A stretch of 64,000 nucleotides of DNA from Anabaena sp051781005 (GTDB lineage Bacteria; Cyanobacteriota; Cyanobacteriia; Cyanobacteriales; Nostocaceae), in NCBI RefSeq assembly GCF_051781005.1, contig NZ_JBPWOA010000037.1, forward strand, positions 1-64,000. Direction: 5' to 3'. Each line of letters opens with the position of its first letter. The first letter of the stretch is position 1. Shown piece by piece: positions 45,015 through 52,930 of this stretch. The position numbers and the translations under genes are program-made. The notes under the pieces are model-generated. The model did not search any database, was not told the DNA's origin, and worked only from the letters and a program-made list of their open reading frames with translations.

Positions 45015-45890
45015 CTAAAATTTTTTTAACTGTTTCAACATAAAATGTCTAGCTAAGTTATAGGTACGTCCAAAAGGTTGATACAACTGATTTATACGTT
45101 TTTGCCTTTCTAAATTTTGGTAAAAATCTTTTTTTGATTCAGCAATTTGGTGTTCAAATTGTTGTTGAGCATATTCATACAATGCCAAATCTAAAGAATT
45201 TTTCTCCTTAATTATATCTATGATATTGTTATCAATATTATTTTGAATATGTTGATTTTGAGGAGTTATATTTTGTTGTATGTAAAGCGGAATTCGCCAA
45301 TTAAATGCCTGTTTTAGGAAAAAGAGAGTTTCATCAAATCGCTCAACTAATCCGACTACAGAAAATTGCTTTTCCAAATTTTGCTTAACTGTTGTTAGTA
45401 TTTCTTCATCACTATATGCAGGAATATTGCTAAGACCAAATAACATTTTTGTTTGGAGGTTATTATTACTCAAGTCACTGAGTATATAATCCTTAAGACT
45501 CATCCCTTTAACTTTTTCATGATTAGGCAAACTGGAACTACGACAAAGATAGTTATAGTGAGAAATTGTTCGACTCACTGGATTTCTGAGGAGAGTAAAA
45601 TACTTGGCTGGACAAGATAAAAACTCATGTAGACCAAAAGCAAAATGTCCACGAATTAGTTTTAATTTACTACGCTGATATTGTTCTAATTCAGCCAATT
45701 TATAGCGATTTTCAATCCCGTCAAATCGGAAAGTACAATTTTTGCGGTATTGCTGGTTTATAATTCCATTAATTGTTGTACCTCCCGCCTTGGGAATATG
45801 GAGAAATATTATTATTTTTTCATCATGACTACGTTGTCCTAGATCGATAATTTCTGAGTTACTCAAGGAGAAAGATGCAGGTGTTTCCAT
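45015..45890 (-). CDS. Sulfotransferase family 2 protein (carbohydrate sulfotransferase), ST2
   Basis: A 291-aa PAPS-dependent sulfotransferase. The 5'-PSB loop is FLHIPKAGGTTI (29-40), RGHFAFGLHEFL (80-91) carries candidate catalytic His, and the 3'-PB loop is TLLRNPVSRTISHY (99-112). The C-terminal ~90 residues are helical and Gln-rich. The architecture is the same as ST1, but sequences outside the motifs have diverged, suggesting a different acceptor position. It is cytosolic, with no signal peptide. The MITE at 46009-46146 lies 119 bp upstream. Confidence 0.9.
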   Translation of the reverse strand: METPASFSLSNSEIIDLGQRSHDEKIIIFLHIPKAGGTTINGIINQQYRKNCTFRFDGIENRYKLAELEQYQRSKLKLIRGHFAFGLHEFLSCPAKYFTLLRNPVSRTISHYNYLCRSSSLPNHEKVKGMSLKDYILSDLSNNNLQTKMLFGLSNIPAYSDEEILTTVKQNLEKQFSVVGLVERFDETLFFLKQAFNWRIPLYIQQNITPQNQHIQNNIDNNIIDIIKEKNSLDLALYEYAQQQFEHQIAESKKDFYQNLERQKRINQLYQPFGRTYNLARHFMLKQLKKF

Positions 45891-45998
45891 TATTTTAATT
45901 AATCTGACAATTTTTTTAAATTAAGCCAATCCCAAATATTTATAAATACCAACCTGAGAATTTTAATCCAGTCAATTTTCGTTATTGTGCAATACCCT

Positions 45999-46156
45999 CA
46001 GATAATACCTGGGCTATTTCATTCTAATTTTCAATTTTTTGTGCATTCATTAACGAAAATACGTCGTTTCAGAGATTGGAAGTTCTGTCAATTAATTTCT
46101 AAAAGCTAGTAAACTCGTTGCTTAATTCTAGAATGAAATAGCCCAGCAGATAATAC
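45999..46156. mobile_element. 138-bp MITE with 18-bp TIRs and 10-bp target-site duplication
   Basis: The element spans 46009-46146. CTGGGCTATTTCATTCTA at 46009-46026 is repeated as a perfect inverted copy at 46129-46146. Immediately outside, CAGATAATAC occurs as a direct repeat at 45999-46008 and 46147-46156, i.e. a 10-bp target duplication. There is no coding capacity. This is the signature of a non-autonomous transposable element. A 9-10-bp duplication fits IS4- or ISAs1-type transposases, but the parent cannot be named. The perfect duplications imply a recent insertion, in the intergenic space between a GT2 gene and ST2. Confidence 0.88.
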
Positions 46157-46269
46157 TGGTTTAATATACATTAAAATCTGCTCATTAACAACTGGGTATT
46201 GAACCTTTTCTTCAAAGAAAGAAGGAAAAAGATTACAAAAACGTAGTCCAGATGGTAACTTAGATTGGT

Positions 46270-47223
46270 TTATTTATTTAAAGTAAGTAATTGTCTTTTG
46301 AATTTTGCCGTGATTTCAGCAGCTTCAAATCCCAAACAATGATATATTATTTGATAAAATAGAGGTGCTGTAGAACTGGGTAGTTTAAAACTATGTTCTG
46401 AATCATATATTTTTCTAATAATACTTTTAGCCCAACTCCCATTAAACAACCAAATCATCCTAGCACAATCAAACCTTGATTTATTGATAGCATAAAGACG
46501 CTCATTGTTGAGTTCATTAATTAACTTCAGATGTGATTCTAGTTTATCTAGAATTTCCAAACGATGTTGATAGGTTAATGTTTTATCTTTTTTGCAAACG
46601 GTTGATTCACTCCATTGTCTATAAACTGAACCAGAATCATGAAAATAGTCAAATTTTTTTCCTGCTTTCAGAAGTCGTAAATATAATTCATGTTCTTGAC
46701 AGCAAGGTTGATCAGTTTTCCAACCGCCTACATCTAAAATAGCCTGTTTTTTCCAAAGCGGACTTCCTGTCTGTGGTAAGTACCAAAGAGCTAATAAAAT
46801 CCAGGGATCATGAGGTTCAGTAATAGACAAAATTTCTTGTTTCACATTTTCTGCTTCCCAATACTCAAATATACTAGCACTGTAGATTATATCAGCACTA
46901 GAAGCCTGAGCTAGAAAATTGATTTGGTTTTCAATTTTGGTAGGTAGTAAATAATCATCTGCATCTAGATATTGTAACCAATTTCCTGTACTTGTCTCTA
47001 GTAAACGATTCCGTGCAATATTACCACCGCGATTTTTACCTGTTACCCAACGAATAACATCACCAAAACTTTTAATTACTTCTAAACTTCCATCTGTAGA
47101 ACCATCATCGACAACAATTACTTCTTTATTAGGGTAGGTTTGATTTAAAGCACTTTCTATAGATTGTGCAATCCATTGTTCTGCGTTGTAGCAGGGGATA
47201 AGAATGCTGACCTTTGGATTCAT
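46270..47223 (-). CDS. GT2 family glycosyltransferase
   Basis: A 317-aa GT-A transferase with the canonical N-terminus KVSILIPCYNAEQWIAQSIE, VVDDGSTDGS, GNIARNRLL and the metal-binding LQYLDADDYLL (~83-93). Later QPCCQEHELYLRLL carries the acidic acceptor motif. The C-terminal ~100 residues are helical. It sits between the MITE and a long hairpin (47367-47414) and so is flanked by structured DNA on both sides. Confidence 0.92.
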   Translation of the reverse strand: MNPKVSILIPCYNAEQWIAQSIESALNQTYPNKEVIVVDDGSTDGSLEVIKSFGDVIRWVTGKNRGGNIARNRLLETSTGNWLQYLDADDYLLPTKIENQINFLAQASSADIIYSASIFEYWEAENVKQEILSITEPHDPWILLALWYLPQTGSPLWKKQAILDVGGWKTDQPCCQEHELYLRLLKAGKKFDYFHDSGSVYRQWSESTVCKKDKTLTYQHRLEILDKLESHLKLINELNNERLYAINKSRFDCARMIWLFNGSWAKSIIRKIYDSEHSFKLPSSTAPLFYQIIYHCLGFEAAEITAKFKRQLLTLNK

Positions 47224-47366
47224 ACTAAGTTTATAAAAATGATTTTTTTGGGTATTACAATATAATTAATTCTTACTTATAGTGATCCTTCCTTAATAAG
47301 ATGTAAACATTAAAAGACAGCCATCCCCTCATAATTTACAGGATAAAACAAGAAGTTGGGGATATT

Positions 47367-47414
47367 GTATTACCTATGAATACTCCCCAATGCAGGAGCA
47401 TTCATAGGTAATAC
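47367..47414. repeat. Long 48-bp hairpin (15 + 4 bp stem)
   Basis: GTATTACCTATGAAT (47367-47381) pairs perfectly with ATTCATAGGTAATAC (47400-47414). After one mismatch, CTCC pairs with GGAG around an 8-nt loop. It lies between the dehydratase-like gene (stop at 47463) and the start of the GT2 gene (47223). It could be a transcript-end or processing structure or a palindromic repeat element; there is no T-run after it on the minus strand. Confidence 0.75.
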
Positions 47415-47462
47415 TTCGCTAGAGTAAGCTGATACCGATTTCATGTGAGGAATCAACTGCTT

Positions 47463-48350
47463 TTAAATCTTACCCAACATCATAATTTCAGCAAGCATAT
47501 CAAAACTAATTTTTGGAAGCCATGAAAGTGACATAATAGTTTTGGGATCTGAAACTAGTCGTGAATAGCCAGAACTCAAATTTGGATTAAACTTAACATA
47601 ACTAGTCCAATCTTTACCCACTAACCTGAAGCATAAATCTAACCAGTCACGGATTGAATAAGAAAGCCCAGAGCCAATTACGGCTTCATACACAATATCT
47701 TGATTAACTAAGGTTAAAATTGCCTCTGTTACATCTTGGGCAAATAACCACTCCTTTTGAATATCAATATTACCCAAATCTATTATTCTTTCCTCACCTG
47801 CTCCAATTGCTTTAGCTGCTTGAACAATTTTCTGACTTACATAGTAAGGCTTACGAAGAGAACTTTCATGATGAAATAAGTAACCAACGTAAACTTTCAA
47901 TCCAATTGAGCGAAAATATCGAGCGGCATATACAGACTGAATACGTGCCATGCTGTACGCATTATTGCAGCTAAAATTTGCTGTTTCTGATATGGGGATA
48001 TTCTTATTCTCAAATTGAAGTCCACTACCTGCAATAAATACTCTACAAGTATTATTCAGTTTATATGCTGCTTCTAAAATAGTGACAGACCCACTAGAAA
48101 TTGTTAAATAATTTTCTATCAAGTGGTCATGTATTGTGCTGGAATTTGCTGCAAGGTGGAAAATATAATTTGGAGAATACGCATATATAAGTTCTGAAGT
48201 TTTCAAACTGTCACGCACATCACCTTTAACCCAATTCCTAGTTATTCCTTGGGAACGAGAAACTGAAATAAAATCAATACCATCTCTCGATAAAAGTTGA
48301 GACAGATAATAACCATCCTGCCCAGAAGCTCCAAAAATTATCGCCTTCAT
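47463..48350 (-). CDS. GDP-mannose 4,6-dehydratase-like SDR with altered catalytic residues
   Basis: A 295-aa extended SDR whose layout follows GDP-mannose 4,6-dehydratase: IIFGASGQDGYYLSQLLSRD at the N-terminus, HLAANSS, NNAYSMARIQSVYAARYFR, GYLFHHESSLRKPYYVSQKI and DLGNIDIQKEWLFAQDVTEA. However, the catalytic Y-x-x-x-K is Y132-x-x-x-R136 (codon CGT), and the T-S-E triad region reads GSGLQF (around 108-113). Either it is an inactive or re-tasked homologue, or a 4-keto sugar reductase-type enzyme. It starts 5 bp after the C-methyltransferase gene, so both probably modify the same nucleotide sugar. Confidence 0.85.
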   Translation of the reverse strand: MKAIIFGASGQDGYYLSQLLSRDGIDFISVSRSQGITRNWVKGDVRDSLKTSELIYAYSPNYIFHLAANSSTIHDHLIENYLTISSGSVTILEAAYKLNNTCRVFIAGSGLQFENKNIPISETANFSCNNAYSMARIQSVYAARYFRSIGLKVYVGYLFHHESSLRKPYYVSQKIVQAAKAIGAGEERIIDLGNIDIQKEWLFAQDVTEAILTLVNQDIVYEAVIGSGLSYSIRDWLDLCFRLVGKDWTSYVKFNPNLSSGYSRLVSDPKTIMSLSWLPKISFDMLAEIMMLGKI

Positions 48351-48355
48351 ACCAA

Positions 48356-49657
48356 TTATTTAATAATGGGTATTGGAGAGTTTGATCCTACTATCTCAAT
48401 ATTGGGCAAAGGAAAGATGAAATTAACTCCTTTATTAAGGATTTCCTGCTCACGAGTCATAAATTCGGACTTGAAGTGCCACGGTAATACAAGATAGAAA
48501 TCTGGATTCATTGCCCTAGACTCTTGTTCACTTATTATTGGAATTTCTGTACCTAGTGTATATGCCCCATACTTATCAGGATTTCTTTCCGCTGCATAAT
48601 CAATAATACGATTGTCTATTCCACACCACTGTAAAATTGTGTTACCTTTAGTTGAAGCTCCATAAATATGGATCTTTTTATTTTCCTTCTTTAATCGCTT
48701 TAATAATGAAATAAGATTATTTTTATGGACATTAATCCTATCCTGAAAATCTTTGTATGGTCTGTCAGTATCAAGTCCCATCTCAAACTCTTTCATTCTA
48801 AGTTGTCTTATATTCTTGCTGTAAGTCTCAGACTTATAGTCAAAATTGTTGTTATGAGTAGCATAACATCTGATACTTCCCCCATTAATATCATTGAGTA
48901 CTACGTTGAATATTTTCATGTCAGCAGTTCTGAGAATGTATTCAATTACTGAAAGACTATAATACTCTAAGTGTTCATGGCAAATCGTATCGTAGGAATT
49001 CATTTCTAACATGCTAGGCATATATGACATTTCAAATACCCATATTCCATGAGGGGCAAGAATTTTTTTGACTTCTTGCACGAATTTGACTGGGTCTTCT
49101 AAATCATAAAACATAGCAATCGAGGTTATGGCATCACATTTTTTTCCTCCAAGTCTAGATGCTAATTCGGCAGAGGGAAAAATATCTTGGACAATACAAA
49201 TATTTTCTTCTAGTTCATCTTTCTGTATGTGTGTTGCAACATCAGAAGGATCAACACCATATTTATAGAAAGAATCAGGATACGACCTTAACAAGGTTCC
49301 ATCGTTACAACCAATATCAAGAACTGTACAGTGTTGAGTGTTAGGTAGAATGCAGGATATTTCTTCAGAAATTTCTTTTAAATGATTCAACATAGTATTG
49401 TTTGTACCAGAACGATACCAATACACTGAGTACAATATTTCTGGTGGCACACTATGTTCCATTTGCAATAACCCACAAGCCTTTTCATCCTTTGTTGGGT
49501 TGCATCTAACTAATGATGTAGGGATTTTACGTAAAGGAGGATCATCTCTATCAGACTTTATAAAAGAACCTTGTAAATATTGATCTCCCAAGTTAATTAC
49601 AGGTGTGAGTGATGAAGATCCACATACTCTGCATGTTTTTCTATGAATTAAGTGCAT
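48356..49657 (-). CDS. Sugar C-methyltransferase (NovU/TylCIII type)
   Basis: A 433-aa SAM-dependent methyltransferase with the three-part architecture of nucleotide-sugar C-methyltransferases. It has an N-terminal zinc-binding domain (Cys9, Cys12, Cys52, Cys61), a central Rossmann domain with TVLDIGCNDGTLL (111-123) and ICHEHLEYYSLSVIEYIL (conserved HEH), and a C-terminal domain with IHIYGASTKGNTILQWCGI and AERNPDKYGAYTLGTEIPII. These enzymes add a methyl to carbon 3 or 5 of 4-keto-6-deoxy sugars. AAGGAAGGGG precedes the ATG, which is 1 bp from the upstream GT stop. This suggests a branched-chain deoxysugar in the glycan. Confidence 0.9.
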   Translation of the reverse strand: MHLIHRKTCRVCGSSSLTPVINLGDQYLQGSFIKSDRDDPPLRKIPTSLVRCNPTKDEKACGLLQMEHSVPPEILYSVYWYRSGTNNTMLNHLKEISEEISCILPNTQHCTVLDIGCNDGTLLRSYPDSFYKYGVDPSDVATHIQKDELEENICIVQDIFPSAELASRLGGKKCDAITSIAMFYDLEDPVKFVQEVKKILAPHGIWVFEMSYMPSMLEMNSYDTICHEHLEYYSLSVIEYILRTADMKIFNVVLNDINGGSIRCYATHNNNFDYKSETYSKNIRQLRMKEFEMGLDTDRPYKDFQDRINVHKNNLISLLKRLKKENKKIHIYGASTKGNTILQWCGIDNRIIDYAAERNPDKYGAYTLGTEIPIISEQESRAMNPDFYLVLPWHFKSEFMTREQEILNKGVNFIFPLPNIEIVGSNSPIPIIK

Positions 49658-49658
49658 A

Positions 49659-50774
49659 CTAGCCCCTTCCTTTTAGCTTATATGACATGGTAGATAAATA
49701 TAATGCTTTTGTGCTTCTAGCAGTTTTCAGCCACGATAGCTTATCACAACTTCTATCAATTTGCAAACTTATATCAACCAAGTCCACCGTTTCAGATAGA
49801 TTTAGAGAATTCATAAGTCCATTAGGGTCAGTATGATCATACAGTAGTGATGATGCTGTTTCACCAAGTAACTCCTGAATGGCTCCTATTTTAGGAGCTA
49901 TTACAGGTATTGAGAATGACATTGCCAGAATAAGACTACTTGGAGAGGTTATTTGAGTAAAGGGCAAGACAGCAATATCAGCCGCACTATAGTAATATCC
50001 GAGCAGATTATCCGGAATAAATTCAGGAATGAAAATTATGCTTCTTGTGAGATCAATATCTTTTTTCAGTTTCTCGGCATAGTCATCATTCAAAGGCTGT
50101 CCAACGATAAGAAGAATGCTATCCTTAGCATTTTCTTCCCATTGCCTCCAAGCAGTAATAAGTTGCTCTGTACCCTTATAGGGTCTTAAGTTCCCTTGGT
50201 GAAGAAATACGCGTTTAAATTTGTCAATCTGTAAATAATTACGTGACACATCTTTGCTGATTTTACAATCATAGATGCCTTTAAAATTTCCATAACTAAT
50301 GATTGAAAATCTTTTCTCTGAAATCTTTAAATCGGAAGCAATTTCTGAAAGGTAGGATTTATTATGGATAATCATCCTGTGAACTATTCTTGATAGTGCT
50401 TGTCTCACCCATAGTTCAATCTTGATAAATTTTGATTCATGAGACACTCTATTATGAATTGTCCAAATAATTTTAACCCCCAACATCCTTGCAATTAGTA
50501 TATCGAGCAAGAACTTTAAAGAATAGACACTAAATACAAAAAGATTTTCCCCCTTAAGGTAAGGGTTGATCCAATGTATGTGCAGAATATTTATTTTTAT
50601 ACTTTGACTTAAAATTGAGCGAGAAATTGGCAGTATGCGTCTATATCCTTTGGGAAAATCAACCATCACTTGTTCATCTTCCAACGCTCGCTTTAAAAGC
50701 GTCTGATAAGGATTATCCTTTGAATAATCCGGCATCATTAATACATGAATTTCACTAGGTTCATTAGACATCAT
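49659..50774 (-). CDS. GT-B family glycosyltransferase
   Basis: A 371-aa transferase. It has an N-terminal EIHVLMMPDYSKDNPYQTLL, LHIHWINPYLKGEN, and the C-terminal VFLHQGNLRPYKGTEQLITA and IAVLPFTQITSPSSLILAMS. In this GT4 subgroup the EX7E position is replaced by the TSPSSLILA signature. Its ATG overlaps the upstream GT8-like gene by 4 bp (ATGA), and it is followed by the C-methyltransferase after 1 bp. The tight spacing suggests a translationally coupled block of four genes. Confidence 0.88.
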   Translation of the reverse strand: MMSNEPSEIHVLMMPDYSKDNPYQTLLKRALEDEQVMVDFPKGYRRILPISRSILSQSIKINILHIHWINPYLKGENLFVFSVYSLKFLLDILIARMLGVKIIWTIHNRVSHESKFIKIELWVRQALSRIVHRMIIHNKSYLSEIASDLKISEKRFSIISYGNFKGIYDCKISKDVSRNYLQIDKFKRVFLHQGNLRPYKGTEQLITAWRQWEENAKDSILLIVGQPLNDDYAEKLKKDIDLTRSIIFIPEFIPDNLLGYYYSAADIAVLPFTQITSPSSLILAMSFSIPVIAPKIGAIQELLGETASSLLYDHTDPNGLMNSLNLSETVDLVDISLQIDRSCDKLSWLKTARSTKALYLSTMSYKLKGRG

Positions 50775-51664
50775 TTTATTAATCCGCCCTGTTTTACCAA
50801 CTGTCTAATTCCTTCTAAGTACATTAAGTGACGAATTCTCCCTACATAGTGTCGACTAGGACATTCTTTTATCCCTCTATCTAAACGAACATCATATTCT
50901 AGCGGCAATAGCTCCACACCAAATCTTGAGCTACATAATGCAAAGAGAGTTTGCTCAATTCGCCAGAAGTGACCAATAATATTGGGCAAAGCCAGAAACT
51001 CTTCCATCCAATCCAGTTTGAGAGAGGCCTTGTGAATTAGCCCCAGCCCGGAATTAAAGCGATCGATGGGAGTAAAATCACAATGTTTTTCTACAACGAT
51101 TGGATCAACGGTGTAGGCGCTAGCAACATCACCATTGACTGTATTCAGAGTATAAGCTGGATCTTCAATACGTTGGATCAAAACAGTTGGTTCTTGAAAG
51201 AAAAGTACATCGCTGTCTAGCAACAACATACGATCGCTCTCTAAATATAGAGCAAAGTCAAATACTTTCGGTGATAAGTGATTTGTCTTACGAAACTCCA
51301 AACAGCGAGGATAGGATGATAGTAATGCTAAAACCTTTCTGTCAGCTTGTTTTCTGTCAATAATCCGCGCATCTGGAAAGTGATATTGTAAAGTTGAGAT
51401 ATTTTCCTGAGTTAGAGTTCCATCATCATGAATACATACAGCATATTGACGCTTAGAAAAATGATAAAAAGATTTTAATGTCCAGACTAAATTTAGCCAG
51501 TCATTTGCAGAAGTCAGTACATGAATTTCACAATCTTTACTAGTCGTACCTTTGATAGGTAAGGAACTAAGAATTTTATTTCTAACCACATCACGATAAT
51601 AAGCAGTTCTCAGACCATGCTGATAATTTTGTTTGACTTTGAGGAGTAAAGAACCAATAGACAT
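50771..51664 (-). CDS. GT8-like glycosyltransferase family protein
   Basis: A 298-aa protein. The core resembles GT-A nucleotide-diphospho-sugar transferases: EIHVLTSANDWLNLVWTLKS, YAVCIHDDGTL and the metal-binding LLLDSDVLFFQEP (147-159), then VNGDVASAYTVD and FNSGLGLIHKASL (acceptor site). The start is ATG at 51664; an alternative TTG two codons earlier is unlikely. It is found in cyanobacterial polysaccharide clusters. It overlaps the next GT by 4 bp. Donor and linkage are unknown. Confidence 0.8.
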   Translation of the reverse strand: MSIGSLLLKVKQNYQHGLRTAYYRDVVRNKILSSLPIKGTTSKDCEIHVLTSANDWLNLVWTLKSFYHFSKRQYAVCIHDDGTLTQENISTLQYHFPDARIIDRKQADRKVLALLSSYPRCLEFRKTNHLSPKVFDFALYLESDRMLLLDSDVLFFQEPTVLIQRIEDPAYTLNTVNGDVASAYTVDPIVVEKHCDFTPIDRFNSGLGLIHKASLKLDWMEEFLALPNIIGHFWRIEQTLFALCSSRFGVELLPLEYDVRLDRGIKECPSRHYVGRIRHLMYLEGIRQLVKQGGLIK

Positions 51665-51813
51665 AATCAATTAAGGGTTTATAATTTTTATAACTTTCTG
51701 TTAAACTTTGGAATGAGAGAATATTTGTAAAACCTGGGTAATTATAAATCGCGGCTACACAGAAATTTAACAACAGATTCAAATATTTTAAATTATTGAG
51801 AAATTTGAATTAA

Positions 51814-52641
51814 TTAAATTAGATTATCTAAAACCCATGAATAGAGATCATTTTCATTAACTAACCTATTTTTTAATTCTGCTTCTATAAGTTCATCCTG
51901 AAAAAGTAATTTAAGTAAATTAGCTTCATTTTGATAAGATTTATTATCAATTTTATTCATATGTTCAACATTAAATTTCTGTTGCAGATGAGCAGATACT
52001 TTATTCGTAAATAGATTTATGTGTTTAACTACACCCACAACATCAAAACACTCTAAAGTAGATTTAGCTTCTTGATAACTACCTCTACCAAACATATTGG
52101 CATAAAGACTTAGTTGAAAACTACCTTCGTTGGAATTATAAAATTTAAGCAGTTCCTCACGCTCATGAATAATAAACTTTTCATCTCCCTGATCCTCCAA
52201 GTTTGGGGCATTTTCGTACTTTAACATCCAAAGCCGAACTTTACGATAGATGTAATTGCTTTGGAGACGAGAATAAGGTTCTCGCAAAAGCGTGATACAA
52301 AAAAATGGACTTAGGCTCTTGAGATATTTAAGAGCATTGTCATTTATGGGAAAATGTCCACTTAAGTAAGTTGAACCTTGTTGAGCGGCGTAAAGTAACA
52401 AAAGGGTTGCAGATTCTCCAAAATCCGCAAGACTACCTTGACCTGTAAGGGCTATATTAGCGCGACGCAACATCTCAAAATCAGGTCGAGTTCCTACAAT
52501 ACGAAACTGATCACGAAAAGCTTGATCAATTGATGTACCTGCACATTTAGGAACATGCGTAAAAAGGATTGGAACAGGAAGAGTTGGCTTTAGATACTCT
52601 ATTTGTTTTCTATAAAAAGCTTTAATACTGCGTTGAATCAT
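51814..52641 (-). CDS. Sulfotransferase family 2 protein (carbohydrate sulfotransferase), ST3
   Basis: A 275-aa PAPS-dependent sulfotransferase. The 5'-PSB loop is THVPKCAGTSI (28-38), SGHFPIND (~94-101) is the likely His-containing active-site loop, and the 3'-PB loop is TLLREPYSRLQSNY (117-130). It diverges more from ST1 and ST2 than they do from each other; the LHEFL block after GHF is missing. This suggests a distinct acceptor. It lies 149 bp upstream of the GT8-like gene. Confidence 0.88.
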   Translation of the reverse strand: MIQRSIKAFYRKQIEYLKPTLPVPILFTHVPKCAGTSIDQAFRDQFRIVGTRPDFEMLRRANIALTGQGSLADFGESATLLLLYAAQQGSTYLSGHFPINDNALKYLKSLSPFFCITLLREPYSRLQSNYIYRKVRLWMLKYENAPNLEDQGDEKFIIHEREELLKFYNSNEGSFQLSLYANMFGRGSYQEAKSTLECFDVVGVVKHINLFTNKVSAHLQQKFNVEHMNKIDNKSYQNEANLLKLLFQDELIEAELKNRLVNENDLYSWVLDNLI

Positions 52642-52682
52642 AGTAGATGAGCGTAATTAGACCAAATTCATACTTACAGGTA

Positions 52683-52775
52683 ATACCATTTTTTTATGAA
52701 GCTGCACAAAACGATTCTTTAACTGATAAGGGTTTCAGCCTCTGAATTCTATGCAACTTCACATTAAATTGGTAT
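52683..52775. repeat. 93-bp imperfect palindromic element
   Basis: ATACCATTTTTTTATGAAGC (start of the left arm 52683-52706) is inverted at 52752-52775 (TGCAACTTC..TTGGTAT), with 19 of 24 positions complementary. A 45-bp non-coding centre separates the arms. It lies in the 289-bp gap upstream of ST3 and looks like a degenerate MITE-type repeat. The gap also contains TACCAATTATAAATTGATGA near 52823, a possible partial relative. Confidence 0.5.
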
Positions 52776-52930
52776 AAGGCCAGTAACTTTAATATCTTTC
52801 TCTTTTTGGCAAATTTATCTATACCAATTATAAATTGATGATAAAAATGGTTACAAGGCTTGTAAATCGGTACTTTTTATCTCCATATTTTCGCACGTTT
52901 CAATTCAGATGGATATAGCTTTGAAATAAT

